This document shows positions 1 to 7,166 of a stretch of DNA of 7,956 bases, piece by piece. Every line of letters begins with the position of its first letter. Position 1 is the first letter of the stretch. The stretch comes from Peptoniphilus_A sp001811425 (GTDB taxonomy: Bacteria > Bacillota > Clostridia > Tissierellales > Peptoniphilaceae). The stretch covers positions 1 to 7,956 of the forward strand of contig NZ_KV804688.1 of the NCBI RefSeq assembly GCF_001811425.1, in the 5' to 3' direction. Under the pieces are notes generated by a model. That model was not told where the DNA came from and searched no databases. It saw only the letters and a list, made by a program, of their open reading frames with translations. The translations under genes were made by a program, and so were the position numbers.

Positions 1-3000
1 GTCAAATACCTTTGTTTCTTTTAAGTTCAGTGCATCTTCAATCAGCTTATAGGCATTTACCCTTGAGGTGCCGTAGGTCATCTCTGCAAGGTCATTTCCT
101 CTGTCCCTGCTCTTTCCTTCTACATTCCATTCACTTGTCAGATTTGAAAATTTAACCTTAATATCCCATTTGGCATATCCCGGAGTTTTCAGCGTTTCAA
201 AGATGAATTTTTCAATATCCTTATTCGGTATCCAAGTAGCTCCGAGTCTTACATTGATTTCACTTGCTTCAAGCTCCTTTGGAAGAACTTTTGTAAGCTC
301 TGCCTTTTGATATTCCAAACGGTTCATCTCATAGCTTATCAGCTCTTTTTCTTTGCCATCTTCCGCATAGCCAAGATGAGATAACTCTCCTTCGGTTTGT
401 CTTAACTTTCCAAGGTAACTGTCTACTATGGCAATTTTGTCCCTGATATTTCCGCTTAGATACTCATCCTTTGTTACATAGCCGTACTTATATGAATTAC
501 TGCCGTTTGCACAGGCAAAAGGTAGATCTCCATCTTCAAGGTTAAAAGATAATGGTCTATAAAAGTTTTGTTCTTCTCTGATGTTTAGATAGATTTCTCC
601 TCTAAGTTCTTCTATCAAAGTCGGTCTGTCTTTATCTGTAAGGCTTCCCATATACTCAAAATCCACATATCCTTTTTCAGATACCGATAAAACAAGAGCT
701 TCAAGGGAAGTGTCTACATGGTCGATAACCTTCGCCTTTGTGATTGTTCGCTTGGAGAAAATATCTCCCTTTGCTTTGAAGTTTTCTTCTTCGTCAAGGA
801 TTTCAATGGAAGAAACAAGCGGGAAGTTGCTATCCTCTTTTAAGGCTCTGGTATTAGAAAGGTTATTGACATATCCATGCTTCTTAGAAAAGCTGTCATA
901 AATTTCATTTAGTTTTTCCTGAGCTTTCTTTACTTCATCATCTGAAAAATCTTCTTTCTGTTTGGAAATAACATCCTTTAAGGCTGCATTTAACTCAAGA
1001 TAGTCCTTAATCTTTTCCTTGTTTTTATCCGTTACTTCTTTCTTTACAAACAGGGAATTTTCTCTGTAATAAACTTCATCATCAATAATGGTATATGAAA
1101 AGTTTTTAACATCATCTGTGGCAGGAATTGAGGTAATTTCATCATCAAGTAGCTCTATTTCTTCATACTTTGCACCTTTAGAGATTTCTTCGCTTGCTTT
1201 TGTCAGTAGCTCCTTTAAGTCTGTATTTTCTTTTGGTAGACAAGCTATTGTATTCCCAAATCTTCCGGATATTTCTTCCATAGAACCAAGCACCTGTTCA
1301 GGATGATCAACAAAGTATTTGTTATATAAAAACCCGTTTTCATCTTCAGCAAGATGAATCCAGTTCTCATCCCTTTCTCTGATACTGTCCCTTTTCTTTA
1401 GGAAGATAATATCTGAGGTTACTTCTGTTCCTGCTATGCCCTTAAAGGTATCGTTCGGAAGTCTTATCGCTCCTAAAAACTCTGCTCTTGCTGCAAGGTA
1501 GCGTCTTACACTTTCGTCCTTTTTATCCATCGTTCCGCTTGATGTAATAAAGGCGATAATACCGCCGTTTCTTACTTTATCAATGGACTTGGCAAAGAAA
1601 TAATCATGGATAAGGAAGTTATTTTTGTTGTACTCCCTGTCATTTACCTTATATTCTCCAAAGGGTACATTGCCGATAATCGCATCAAAGAAGTTATTTG
1701 AGAAAGAAGTTTCTTCAAGCCCCTTAATCTGTATATCACTTTCAGGATATAACAGCTTTCCAATTCGACCGCTTACAGAGTCAAGCTCTACACCATAAAA
1801 CTTAGATTTATTCATTTCATCAGGGATATTGCCTATAAAGTTCCCTATTCCCATACTTGGCTCTAAAATGTTTCCCTGTTTAAATCCCATATCCGAAAGC
1901 GTCTTATACACTCCGTCAATCACTGTTTTCGGTGTGTAAAAACTCGTTAAAGTAGATTCTCTTGCAGCTTCATATTCTGCCTGAGATAAGTTCTCTTTTA
2001 GAAAGCTCCTCGCTTCTTTCCACTGTCCGCCTTTTTCTTCATCGAATACATCAGCAAGTCCTCCCCAGCCTACATACCTTGCTAAAACTTCCTGCGATGT
2101 ACTGTCAAGCTCTCTTTGTCCGCTTTCAATGCGACTCAGCATAGAGATTGCTTCAAGGTTATTATTTAACCTTTCGCTTGGAGATAGTTTGTTAGGGAGT
2201 GTTTCTTCCGTAATTTTGAAGTTATGAGCTTCTGCTTTCTTTATTCCTACTTCTTCAGTAGTCTGCTCTGGATGTTTATATGTTTGATTTTGAAATACCC
2301 TCTCAAGGTCGCTTTCCAGACGATAAGGAATCACATCGGAGCCTGTTATCATACCGCCAAGATATTCTGTATTGTCCTTAACCGTTACCGTCTTTAGATT
2401 ATTTCCCATATCATCAAAGCGTGTAATGGTATAGTCTTTATCCTTGTATCTGATTTCATCTCCAACGATAAAGTTTGGTCTTTCAAGGCTTACCTGCTTT
2501 AATAAGTCCTCATTATCATCAAATGTTACAATCGGTATTTGATGATTACCACTTCTTACCGGATCAAGCCATAAGTCATTTCTTCCTGTGATTTCATTTT
2601 TAGAAATCTCCCTTATAGTATATTCTTCATGGTTGAAATAGACGGTATTACCCTCTTTAACTGCAAAATCGTCTAAACGGTTTCCCTCTTTTTCATTGAG
2701 TTCTACTTCTTCTCTATCCTTTAGGTAATCAAATAAGGTAGCTTGAACTGTGTCAGCCCTTCTAACTTCTTCTGCTTCTTCAGATGCTTCAAGTTCCGCT
2801 TTATTTTCAAAACTAAGTTCTCCGTTAAAGACGGATTGAAGCTCCTGCTCATCCATCTGCTTCTTAAGTTCTGTATCTTTCAGCTCTCTAAAGGTCTTTG
2901 GAAAATCTTCTAAAATAAGCCTTTGTGCGTTTAGTTCTTTCAGCTCCTCAAGATTAAAATATCCCCATTCCGGCTCAATCCCAAGCACAAGTCCAAAGGC

Positions 3001-5466
3001 ATCACCGCTTTCCCTGTCATACTCCGTCATATACCAAGTCCAATTTGAACGGAAAGGAATGATATATGCAGCATGAACCTCTTTATCCGCTAAAGCTACA
3101 TCCTCCTGTGCGTAAAGCTCCGGCACTCTTTCAAGCATTTCATCTGTCATTAAGTTTTCAGGATCATCTTTGGAATAATATTGTGGTTCTTCAATCTCTG
3201 ACTTGTTTTCTGTTTCCTTTTCTTCAAGATAAAGATTTTTAGAAAACAGCTCGTCGATATGCTTTGCAACACTTGTCCAAGTAAGAAACACATCATTACA
3301 ATCATTTTTCTGTAATTTAAGTCCCTTTGCATCGTGCCATTCATCACTTCCCATTGCTCCGGAAACAGCATGGGAATGTCCTCCAATTCCATATTCGTCT
3401 TTTAGGAAATTCGCTTTTTCCTGAAGCGTATGATTTTCTTTAAAAAACTTGTTGATTCGTTCTTTTCCTCTATCAACGCCACTTCCTCTTGAAAGGCTTT
3501 CAAGGACTTCATCTTCTGTAATAAAGGACTTTACCTTCGGAAGTTCTGTCAGATTGGTACTGTATTCCTTTCGTGGCAGCTCAAGCTCCTGTAATCTCTG
3601 ATAAAGGCTATCTACCTTGTGATAGTGAAACCTCAATACATCCCTATTTTCTTTGTATCCTTCTAAAAATCTGTCATATTCTCTGATTGTTTCTTTCAGA
3701 TACTCAGGATTTTTTAATGCTTCAGATAATCTTTTTGTTTCTTCTGAAAAGCCCCCGCCTCTTTCAAAAAGTTCAAAATATCCTTGCTCTTTTCCTTCTT
3801 CACTTAAATCATGAGATAGATACCATAGAGATTCTGAAATCCGATCTCTTTCATAATCAAGAGCTTCAAAAAGCTCTACATTTGTAGCAAATTCCCCACT
3901 ATTAAGAAGTTCATTTATCCTCATTGCAGCATCATTCCAGTTTAAGACCTGCGTATTATCTTCTCTTGCCGATGTTCCATAGGCTAAGTGAATGCCTTTA
4001 TCCGAATACCAGGAAGATACTTCTCTTTCATCAATGTAAAACCCGTTTCCGCCTTTAAAGGTATCTTTGAGGTATTCTCCCAATTCTTCTACTGTTTTTT
4101 CTTTGGAAAACTCAGCAATAACAGGAAGTCTACCGCCATCGTGGTTTCCTCCGTTAATAAGGACGGTATCTATATCATTCTCAGTTAGCGGAATCGTAAG
4201 GCTTATCTGTCCATAGGAATTTTCGGGTAAAGAAAAAGAAGCCTTTTCAGCTTCTCTTATCTCTGCCTCAGTATTTTCTTTTAGATTTCCACTACTTCCT
4301 TGATGGTCATTTCTTTGAGAGCTGAAATCATCGCCCCATACTGCGGATTGTTCTCGTCCTCTATCTTCCAAGCTGCCATCAGTTTCGGTTTCTCTGTTCT
4401 CATAAATTCTATCGCCTGTTTCTGAATGTCCATCAGGTGTCCTGTCAACTTCTTCTCCTTGTATAGATCTACTAACATCTCGAAGTGGCTCTGCTCCTCG
4501 CTCTGTGAAAGAAACTCCAGCCTCATCACTGCGTAGGTCGGATTTGGATACTTCCTTATGAAGTCCGTCTCTTCCTCCAAGCTGTTTAGCGTATTCTCCT
4601 TGATTTTCTCTATTATCTCGTCTGTACTCTCCATTTCGGAGAACTCGCTCGTTTTCATTTCTTCCCTGATCATCTCGTCGAAGTACATATTCTTCTACCT
4701 CCTCTAATTCTTCTTTAATCTTATTATATCCCGCTTCTTTTCCTCTTAAAACTTCTTTTTGAAGCTCAAGTTCTTTGCTTTTTTGAATGGTCGCATCAAT
4801 AATCTTTCCGCTAATATCCGATACGCTTTCACCAAGACTCATTAGAGATATGCTGTCAAGCCTTTGAAAATTCTCTCTTAAAAGCTCATAATCTATCGAA
4901 TAATCTAACTTAAATCTTGACGCTACCGCATAGCTTACCGAGTCCCTTACAAACTTGGTAAAAGATATTCTATCCTCATCCGCTACTCTAAGTTCATTCA
5001 TTAAGGTATCTATTTTTTCATCACCGTAGAGTCTGCTTAAAGAAAAGATGTTTTCAAGTGTGCTTTTACTTTCCTCATAGCCCTCGCTTTTAATCATTTC
5101 CTTTAACACATCTTGATGATTTTCTTTGTCAAACTTCCAAAGATTGACCTCGTTGACATCCCTGTTTTTTGAAACTGTCTGGCTTATATCAAAGATATAG
5201 TCCACTTTTTTGAATGTGCCATAGTCCTCTAAAATGGGGATCCCTTTCTGTCCTCGCATTACTGTTCGATTAAAACGTTCCCTCCAGTAGTCAAACTTGG
5301 CACAAGCTATTGCTTCAGGATTTTTATCATAGATACTTAATTGACTTCTAAAGTCATATCTTTGATTGTTTCCGACAACCTTTAAGAGCTTCAGATACTC
5401 TGCTTCACTATGAAGCACATCTTGTTTTATAAGCTCCAAAATGTTATGAAAATCATTTATTCGCAT
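1..5466 (-). CDS. Giant ICE-encoded DNA methylase/helicase-family protein, 5' part (3' end beyond the left edge)
   Basis: An open frame of 1822 codons without a stop runs from ATG 5466-5464 to the window edge. The start is set by AGGAGGT at 5477-5471, four bases upstream. Seen in order: residues about 36-82 carry an ArdC-like segment (NPEAIACAKFDYW ... RGQKGIPIL); about 260-396 is a polar R/E/D/G/N/S-rich linker overlapping another ORF; about 437-526 and 659-747 are two copies of one accessory module; about 795-850 resembles DUF2958 (TWYMTEYD ... GYFNLEEL); about 920-1040 is a beta-rich stretch; RYVGWGGLADVF at about 1129, FYTP at 1176, LEPSMGIGNF at 1201-1210 (SAM-binding motif I) and GNVPFG at 1265-1270 (motif IV position) mark an N6-adenine methylase-like domain. 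Related Tn1549/CTn proteins are known to continue into an SNF2 helicase; that part is not visible here. Likely a cytoplasmic DNA-processing or protection factor of the element. The family call is firm; the biochemical role is inferred. Confidence 0.9.
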   Translation of the reverse strand, partial: MRINDFHNILELIKQDVLHSEAEYLKLLKVVGNNQRYDFRSQLSIYDKNPEAIACAKFDYWRERFNRTVMRGQKGIPILEDYGTFKKVDYIFDISQTVSKNRDVNEVNLWKFDKENHQDVLKEMIKSEGYEESKSTLENIFSLSRLYGDEKIDTLMNELRVADEDRISFTKFVRDSVSYAVASRFKLDYSIDYELLRENFQRLDSISLMSLGESVSDISGKIIDATIQKSKELELQKEVLRGKEAGYNKIKEELEEVEEYVLRRDDQGRNENERVLRNGEYRRDNRENQGEYAKQLGGRDGLHKEVSKSDLRSDEAGVSFTERGAEPLRDVSRSIQGEEVDRTPDGHSETGDRIYENRETETDGSLEDRGREQSAVWGDDFSSQRNDHQGSSGNLKENTEAEIREAEKASFSLPENSYGQISLTIPLTENDIDTVLINGGNHDGGRLPVIAEFSKEKTVEELGEYLKDTFKGGNGFYIDEREVSSWYSDKGIHLAYGTSAREDNTQVLNWNDAAMRINELLNSGEFATNVELFEALDYERDRISESLWYLSHDLSEEGKEQGYFELFERGGGFSEETKRLSEALKNPEYLKETIREYDRFLEGYKENRDVLRFHYHKVDSLYQRLQELELPRKEYSTNLTELPKVKSFITEDEVLESLSRGSGVDRGKERINKFFKENHTLQEKANFLKDEYGIGGHSHAVSGAMGSDEWHDAKGLKLQKNDCNDVFLTWTSVAKHIDELFSKNLYLEEKETENKSEIEEPQYYSKDDPENLMTDEMLERVPELYAQEDVALADKEVHAAYIIPFRSNWTWYMTEYDRESGDAFGLVLGIEPEWGYFNLEELKELNAQRLILEDFPKTFRELKDTELKKQMDEQELQSVFNGELSFENKAELEASEEAEEVRRADTVQATLFDYLKDREEVELNEKEGNRLDDFAVKEGNTVYFNHEEYTIREISKNEITGRNDLWLDPVRSGNHQIPIVTFDDNEDLLKQVSLERPNFIVGDEIRYKDKDYTITRFDDMGNNLKTVTVKDNTEYLGGMITGSDVIPYRLESDLERVFQNQTYKHPEQTTEEVGIKKAEAHNFKITEETLPNKLSPSERLNNNLEAISMLSRIESGQRELDSTSQEVLARYVGWGGLADVFDEEKGGQWKEARSFLKENLSQAEYEAARESTLTSFYTPKTVIDGVYKTLSDMGFKQGNILEPSMGIGNFIGNIPDEMNKSKFYGVELDSVSGRIGKLLYPESDIQIKGLEETSFSNNFFDAIIGNVPFGEYKVNDREYNKNNFLIHDYFFAKSIDKVRNGGIIAFITSSGTMDKKDESVRRYLAARAEFLGAIRLPNDTFKGIAGTEVTSDIIFLKKRDSIRERDENWIHLAEDENGFLYNKYFVDHPEQVLGSMEEISGRFGNTIACLPKENTDLKELLTKASEEISKGAKYEEIELLDDEITSIPATDDVKNFSYTIIDDEVYYRENSLFVKKEVTDKNKEKIKDYLELNAALKDVISKQKEDFSDDEVKKAQEKLNEIYDSFSKKHGYVNNLSNTRALKEDSNFPLVSSIEILDEEENFKAKGDIFSKRTITKAKVIDHVDTSLEALVLSVSEKGYVDFEYMGSLTDKDRPTLIEELRGEIYLNIREEQNFYRPLSFNLEDGDLPFACANGSNSYKYGYVTKDEYLSGNIRDKIAIVDSYLGKLRQTEGELSHLGYAEDGKEKELISYEMNRLEYQKAELTKVLPKELEASEINVRLGATWIPNKDIEKFIFETLKTPGYAKWDIKVKFSNLTSEWNVEGKSRDRGNDLAEMTYGTSRVNAYKLIEDALNLKETKVFD
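4281..4688 (-). CDS. Nested out-of-frame ORF, 135 aa, TnpV-like small protein
   Basis: This complete ORF lies wholly inside the giant gene, same strand, different frame (giant-protein residues about 260-396). It starts at ATG 4688-4686 with AGGAGGT at 4703-4697, an 8-base spacer, and ends at TAA 4283-4281. The product looks like a real soluble helical protein: an acidic N-terminal third, then YAVMRLEFL at about 52-60, KLTGHLMDIQKQA at about 80-92 and a C-terminus AMISALKEMTIKEVVEI. The order MRLxFL, then L..HL..I...A, then a terminal amphipathic helix ending EVV/EIV recalls the TnpV family of Firmicutes transposons and ICEs (Tn4451 type), whose function is not established. That match is from memory and partial; the usual TnpV N-terminus (Y...GDY..P.L) is absent. 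The giant frame here is linker-like, which supports selection acting on this frame. It could still be a chance ORF, though the ribosome binding site argues against that. Confidence 0.55.
   Translation of the reverse strand: MYFDEMIREEMKTSEFSEMESTDEIIEKIKENTLNSLEEETDFIRKYPNPTYAVMRLEFLSQSEEQSHFEMLVDLYKEKKLTGHLMDIQKQAIEFMRTEKPKLMAAWKIEDENNPQYGAMISALKEMTIKEVVEI
4697..4703 (-). promoter_or_regulatory. Shine-Dalgarno site for the nested ORF
   Basis: The minus strand reads AGGAGGT followed by the 8-base spacer AGAAGAAT and ATG. This is a full anti-16S match at ideal spacing inside the coding sequence of the giant gene, where it encodes Glu-Glu-Val. It fits ribosome entry for the nested ORF better than chance, but Glu-rich coding (GAG GAG GTA) can make such a site by accident. 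Confidence 0.6.
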
Positions 5467-5470
5467 TTTT

Positions 5471-5477
5471 ACCTCCT
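5471..5477 (-). promoter_or_regulatory. Shine-Dalgarno site of the giant gene
   Basis: AGGAGGT on the minus strand, followed by AAAA and ATG at 5466. It fixes the start of the giant ORF. It lies only 14 bases past the T-run of the upstream terminator, so there is no room for a promoter between them. Confidence 0.85.
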
Positions 5478-5491
5478 TCGTTTTTCCAAAC

Positions 5492-5528
5492 AAAAAAAGG
5501 CGGTTAGATTTTACTCTAATCACCTTTT
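5492..5528 (-). terminator. Rho-independent terminator after the AlbA_2/GHKL gene
   Basis: On the minus strand a 14-base arm (5528-5515, AAAAGGTGATTAGA), a 6-base loop GTAAAA (5514-5509) and a complementary arm (5508-5495, TCTAACCGCCTTTT) form a stem with one G-U pair and one C-A mismatch. The T-run extends to 5492, giving seven T in a row. It begins 21 bases after the stop codon of the 5550-7085 gene. The plus strand can form nearly the same hairpin followed by TTTTGGTTTT, but there is no plus-strand gene for it to end. Confidence 0.85.
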
Positions 5529-5549
5529 GGTTTTATGATCTTATTTATT

Positions 5550-7085
5550 CTATTTCAGCACTATCCATTTACCTGATTTGGTAGAGCCTTCTCTTTTAAT
5601 AACTCCATGAGCTTTAAGATTTCTTATATGGTATCGCACTCCATCTGCTGTTATTTCTTTAATCTCATTTGCTATCTGTTCCGCAGTAATACTTGGATTG
5701 TCTTTCATAAGAAGCACTATCTGTTCTTGGATGCTGTTTTTTTCTTTGGTAGTTTCTTTGGTAGTTTCTTTGGTAGTGCTACCATTAAACTCTTTCAAAA
5801 ATTCTTTATTCACACCCATAACTGCGTTGGTATAGTTATCTTCTTCATTATCCGGATAAAACTTAAGCTCAGGAGAACCATTTTCTAATAGTGCATCCTT
5901 TGCACGCCTTATACCCGAACCGTAAGACTCTATCAAATTAAGTGAAAAGAACATATCTTTAAGTTCTTTGTTAAGATACTGCCTTCGATCAAAAGTTCTA
6001 TCCCTGTTAAGAGCCTCAATGGTTACAGGAGGGAGCGGTCTATTATGATTCACAAAAGAAATTCTGTCCTTGTAAATGTATATCCCAACATATTCAGGCG
6101 TATCGTATTCCTTATGCAAAATGGCATTTGTAGCAAGTTCCTCAAATGCTGTAAGAGGATAGTTATAGACAATCTTATGCTCGATTTTATCCGCTTCCCT
6201 TATGGTATATGAAGCCATAATATTATCTTCAAAATATTTGCTGACTTGCTTTGCCTGTATCCAAACCGGACCATCAAATTTCTTTGATTCCATTTTATCA
6301 GTTCCATCAATTTCTCTTATGATTTCAACATGGGCATTTGGAATAAATTTATTTGGTGTATCTGCAAACATCAGGACAGCAAAATTTTTAGCTCTATAAC
6401 CGCCATACTCACTTTCACTGACAAGCCCCATACTCTTTGCCATATCCAGCTTAGACATTTCTCTAATATCTTTTTTTGCTCCTGTTTGAAGCAAATATTC
6501 TTTCATATATTCATAGCTTAAATCATCTATGGTAGCTGTATCGTTCAAGTTTGAGCTAAAAGAAAAGTTTGCAAACTTCTTCAAAAGTTCAAATTCTTCG
6601 GTTGGATTTGGAAGCCTTGAATCTCTACCGACTCTAATATATCTTCCTGCCTTTAATCGAATATCTTTATCTTTTTCTGCCCTTTCACTTGTTTGAAACG
6701 GACCGTTACTACCACTTTCTACCGCAACTACGATATAGTATTCATCATCAATTTGATCCATAATAATGTGATAGTTGATTTTAGGATGAATATTGGCAAG
6801 GAGCGATTTAAGTTCATTTTCTATTCCCTCTAATTTTGCTTCCTTTATCCCTTCAATCGGTCTTTTAGGAATTGCTTTTTCTCCCGTTTCTTTATCATCG
6901 ACTTCTTCAATACCAACAAACAACAAGCCTATCTCATTGTTCATATAGTTATTGGCAAAGGCACAAGCAGTTTTTAGAATTTTATCTTTAAAATTTGCCG
7001 ACTTTTTATATTCGATAAAACTGCTTTCTATGTTTTGATTTTCAAGAATGTTATGAGCCATTCTTTTTATATCTAAAAGCTGCAT
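5550..7085 (-). CDS. AlbA_2 (Schlafen-like) / GHKL ATPase / winged-helix protein, 511 aa
   Basis: The gene is complete. I take ATG 7085 as the start because GAGGAGGT (7096-7089) lies directly before it; an in-frame TTG at 7103 has no ribosome binding site. Residues about 18-155 form an AlbA_2 domain (SSFIEYKKS, then AFANNY.NNEIGLLFVGIEE, later GRYIRVGRDSRLPNP), the putative nucleic-acid-binding fold shared with Schlafen proteins. Residues about 308-405 form a GHKL-type ATPase region, with N-box-like FEELATNAILHKEY at 314-327 and glycine box ESYGSGIRRA at 386-395. Residues 437-448 are the repeat TTKETTKETTKE. Residues about 450-511 form a winged helix (ITAEQIANEI ... DGVRYHIRNLKAHGVIKR). Such proteins are often annotated RecG-like, but no helicase motifs are present. 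The role is probably ATP-dependent DNA- or RNA-linked regulation, possibly defence; this is inferred. It has its own promoter and terminator, so it is a self-contained transcription unit between topB and the giant gene. Confidence 0.88.
   Translation of the reverse strand: MQLLDIKRMAHNILENQNIESSFIEYKKSANFKDKILKTACAFANNYMNNEIGLLFVGIEEVDDKETGEKAIPKRPIEGIKEAKLEGIENELKSLLANIHPKINYHIIMDQIDDEYYIVVAVESGSNGPFQTSERAEKDKDIRLKAGRYIRVGRDSRLPNPTEEFELLKKFANFSFSSNLNDTATIDDLSYEYMKEYLLQTGAKKDIREMSKLDMAKSMGLVSESEYGGYRAKNFAVLMFADTPNKFIPNAHVEIIREIDGTDKMESKKFDGPVWIQAKQVSKYFEDNIMASYTIREADKIEHKIVYNYPLTAFEELATNAILHKEYDTPEYVGIYIYKDRISFVNHNRPLPPVTIEALNRDRTFDRRQYLNKELKDMFFSLNLIESYGSGIRRAKDALLENGSPELKFYPDNEEDNYTNAVMGVNKEFLKEFNGSTTKETTKETTKEKNSIQEQIVLLMKDNPSITAEQIANEIKEITADGVRYHIRNLKAHGVIKREGSTKSGKWIVLK
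5741..5776. repeat. Perfect 12-base tandem repeat, three copies, in the linker of the AlbA_2/GHKL gene
   Basis: Plus-strand unit TTTCTTTGGTAG occurs at 5741-5752, 5753-5764 and 5765-5776 without a mismatch. On the coding strand it encodes Thr-Thr-Lys-Glu repeats at residues 437-448, joining the GHKL region to the winged helix. The unit length is a multiple of three, so gain or loss of a copy changes linker length without a frameshift. Confidence 0.95.
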
Positions 7086-7088
7086 AAT

Positions 7089-7096
7089 ACCTCCTC
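7089..7096 (-). promoter_or_regulatory. Shine-Dalgarno site of the AlbA_2/GHKL gene
   Basis: GAGGAGGT on the minus strand, followed by ATT and ATG at 7085. The spacing is short but similar to that of the giant gene. It decides the start at 7085 over the upstream TTG at 7103, which lies upstream of the site itself. Confidence 0.8.
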
Positions 7097-7118
7097 TTTT
7101 CAAAAATTTTATCTATAC

Positions 7119-7147
7119 ATTATACCATTTCCAGAGGATTTTCTCCA
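7119..7147 (-). promoter_or_regulatory. Extended -10 promoter for the AlbA_2/GHKL gene
   Basis: On the minus strand the -10 box is a perfect TATAAT (7124-7119), preceded by TGG, giving an extended -10. Seventeen bases upstream is TGGAGA (7147-7142), four of six matches to TTGACA. The expected transcription start is near 7112, giving a leader of roughly 25 bases that contains the ribosome binding site. It reads as a sigma-70/SigA-type promoter. Confidence 0.75.
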
Positions 7148-7155
7148 CTCTGAAA
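7128..7155. repeat. Imperfect inverted repeat over the promoter spacer and -35 region
   Basis: The plus strand has TTTCCAGAG (7128-7136) and CTCTGAAA (7148-7155), complementary over 8 base pairs with one bulged base and an 11-base centre. The arms flank and overlap the -35 and spacer of the promoter at 7119-7147, a position suited to a repressor site. No T-run follows on the minus strand, so it is not a good intrinsic terminator for topB. Function is inferred only from position. Confidence 0.4.
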
Positions 7156-7166
7156 GCAGCAGGCAC

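Noticed and set aside
710..2144. Several 60-72-codon plus-strand ORFs opposite the methylase region
   Set aside because: All Ser/Leu/Phe-rich reverse-frame readings of a conserved minus-strand gene, without ribosome sites.
3150..3392. 80-codon minus-strand ORF inside the giant gene
   Set aside because: No Shine-Dalgarno site before its ATG, Met/Lys/Ile-rich composition without fold-like pattern, and the giant frame here encodes a conserved accessory module. Chance frame.
5529..5600. Candidate promoter for the giant gene (TAGAAT or TAAGAT as -10)
   Set aside because: No acceptable -35 at 16-18 bases from either, and both lie upstream of the strong terminator.
5741..5776. CRISPR-like array
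   Set aside because: Units are directly adjacent with no spacers and lie in a coding frame; it is a simple tandem repeat.
5607..5888. 93-codon plus-strand ORF with FFGSFFGSFFGS
   Set aside because: Antisense shadow of the AlbA_2/GHKL gene; the FFGS repeat is the 12-base tandem repeat read on the other strand.
7086..7103. Upstream TTG start adding six residues to the AlbA_2/GHKL protein
   Set aside because: No ribosome site precedes the TTG, and the added codons consist of the Shine-Dalgarno sequence that serves ATG 7085.
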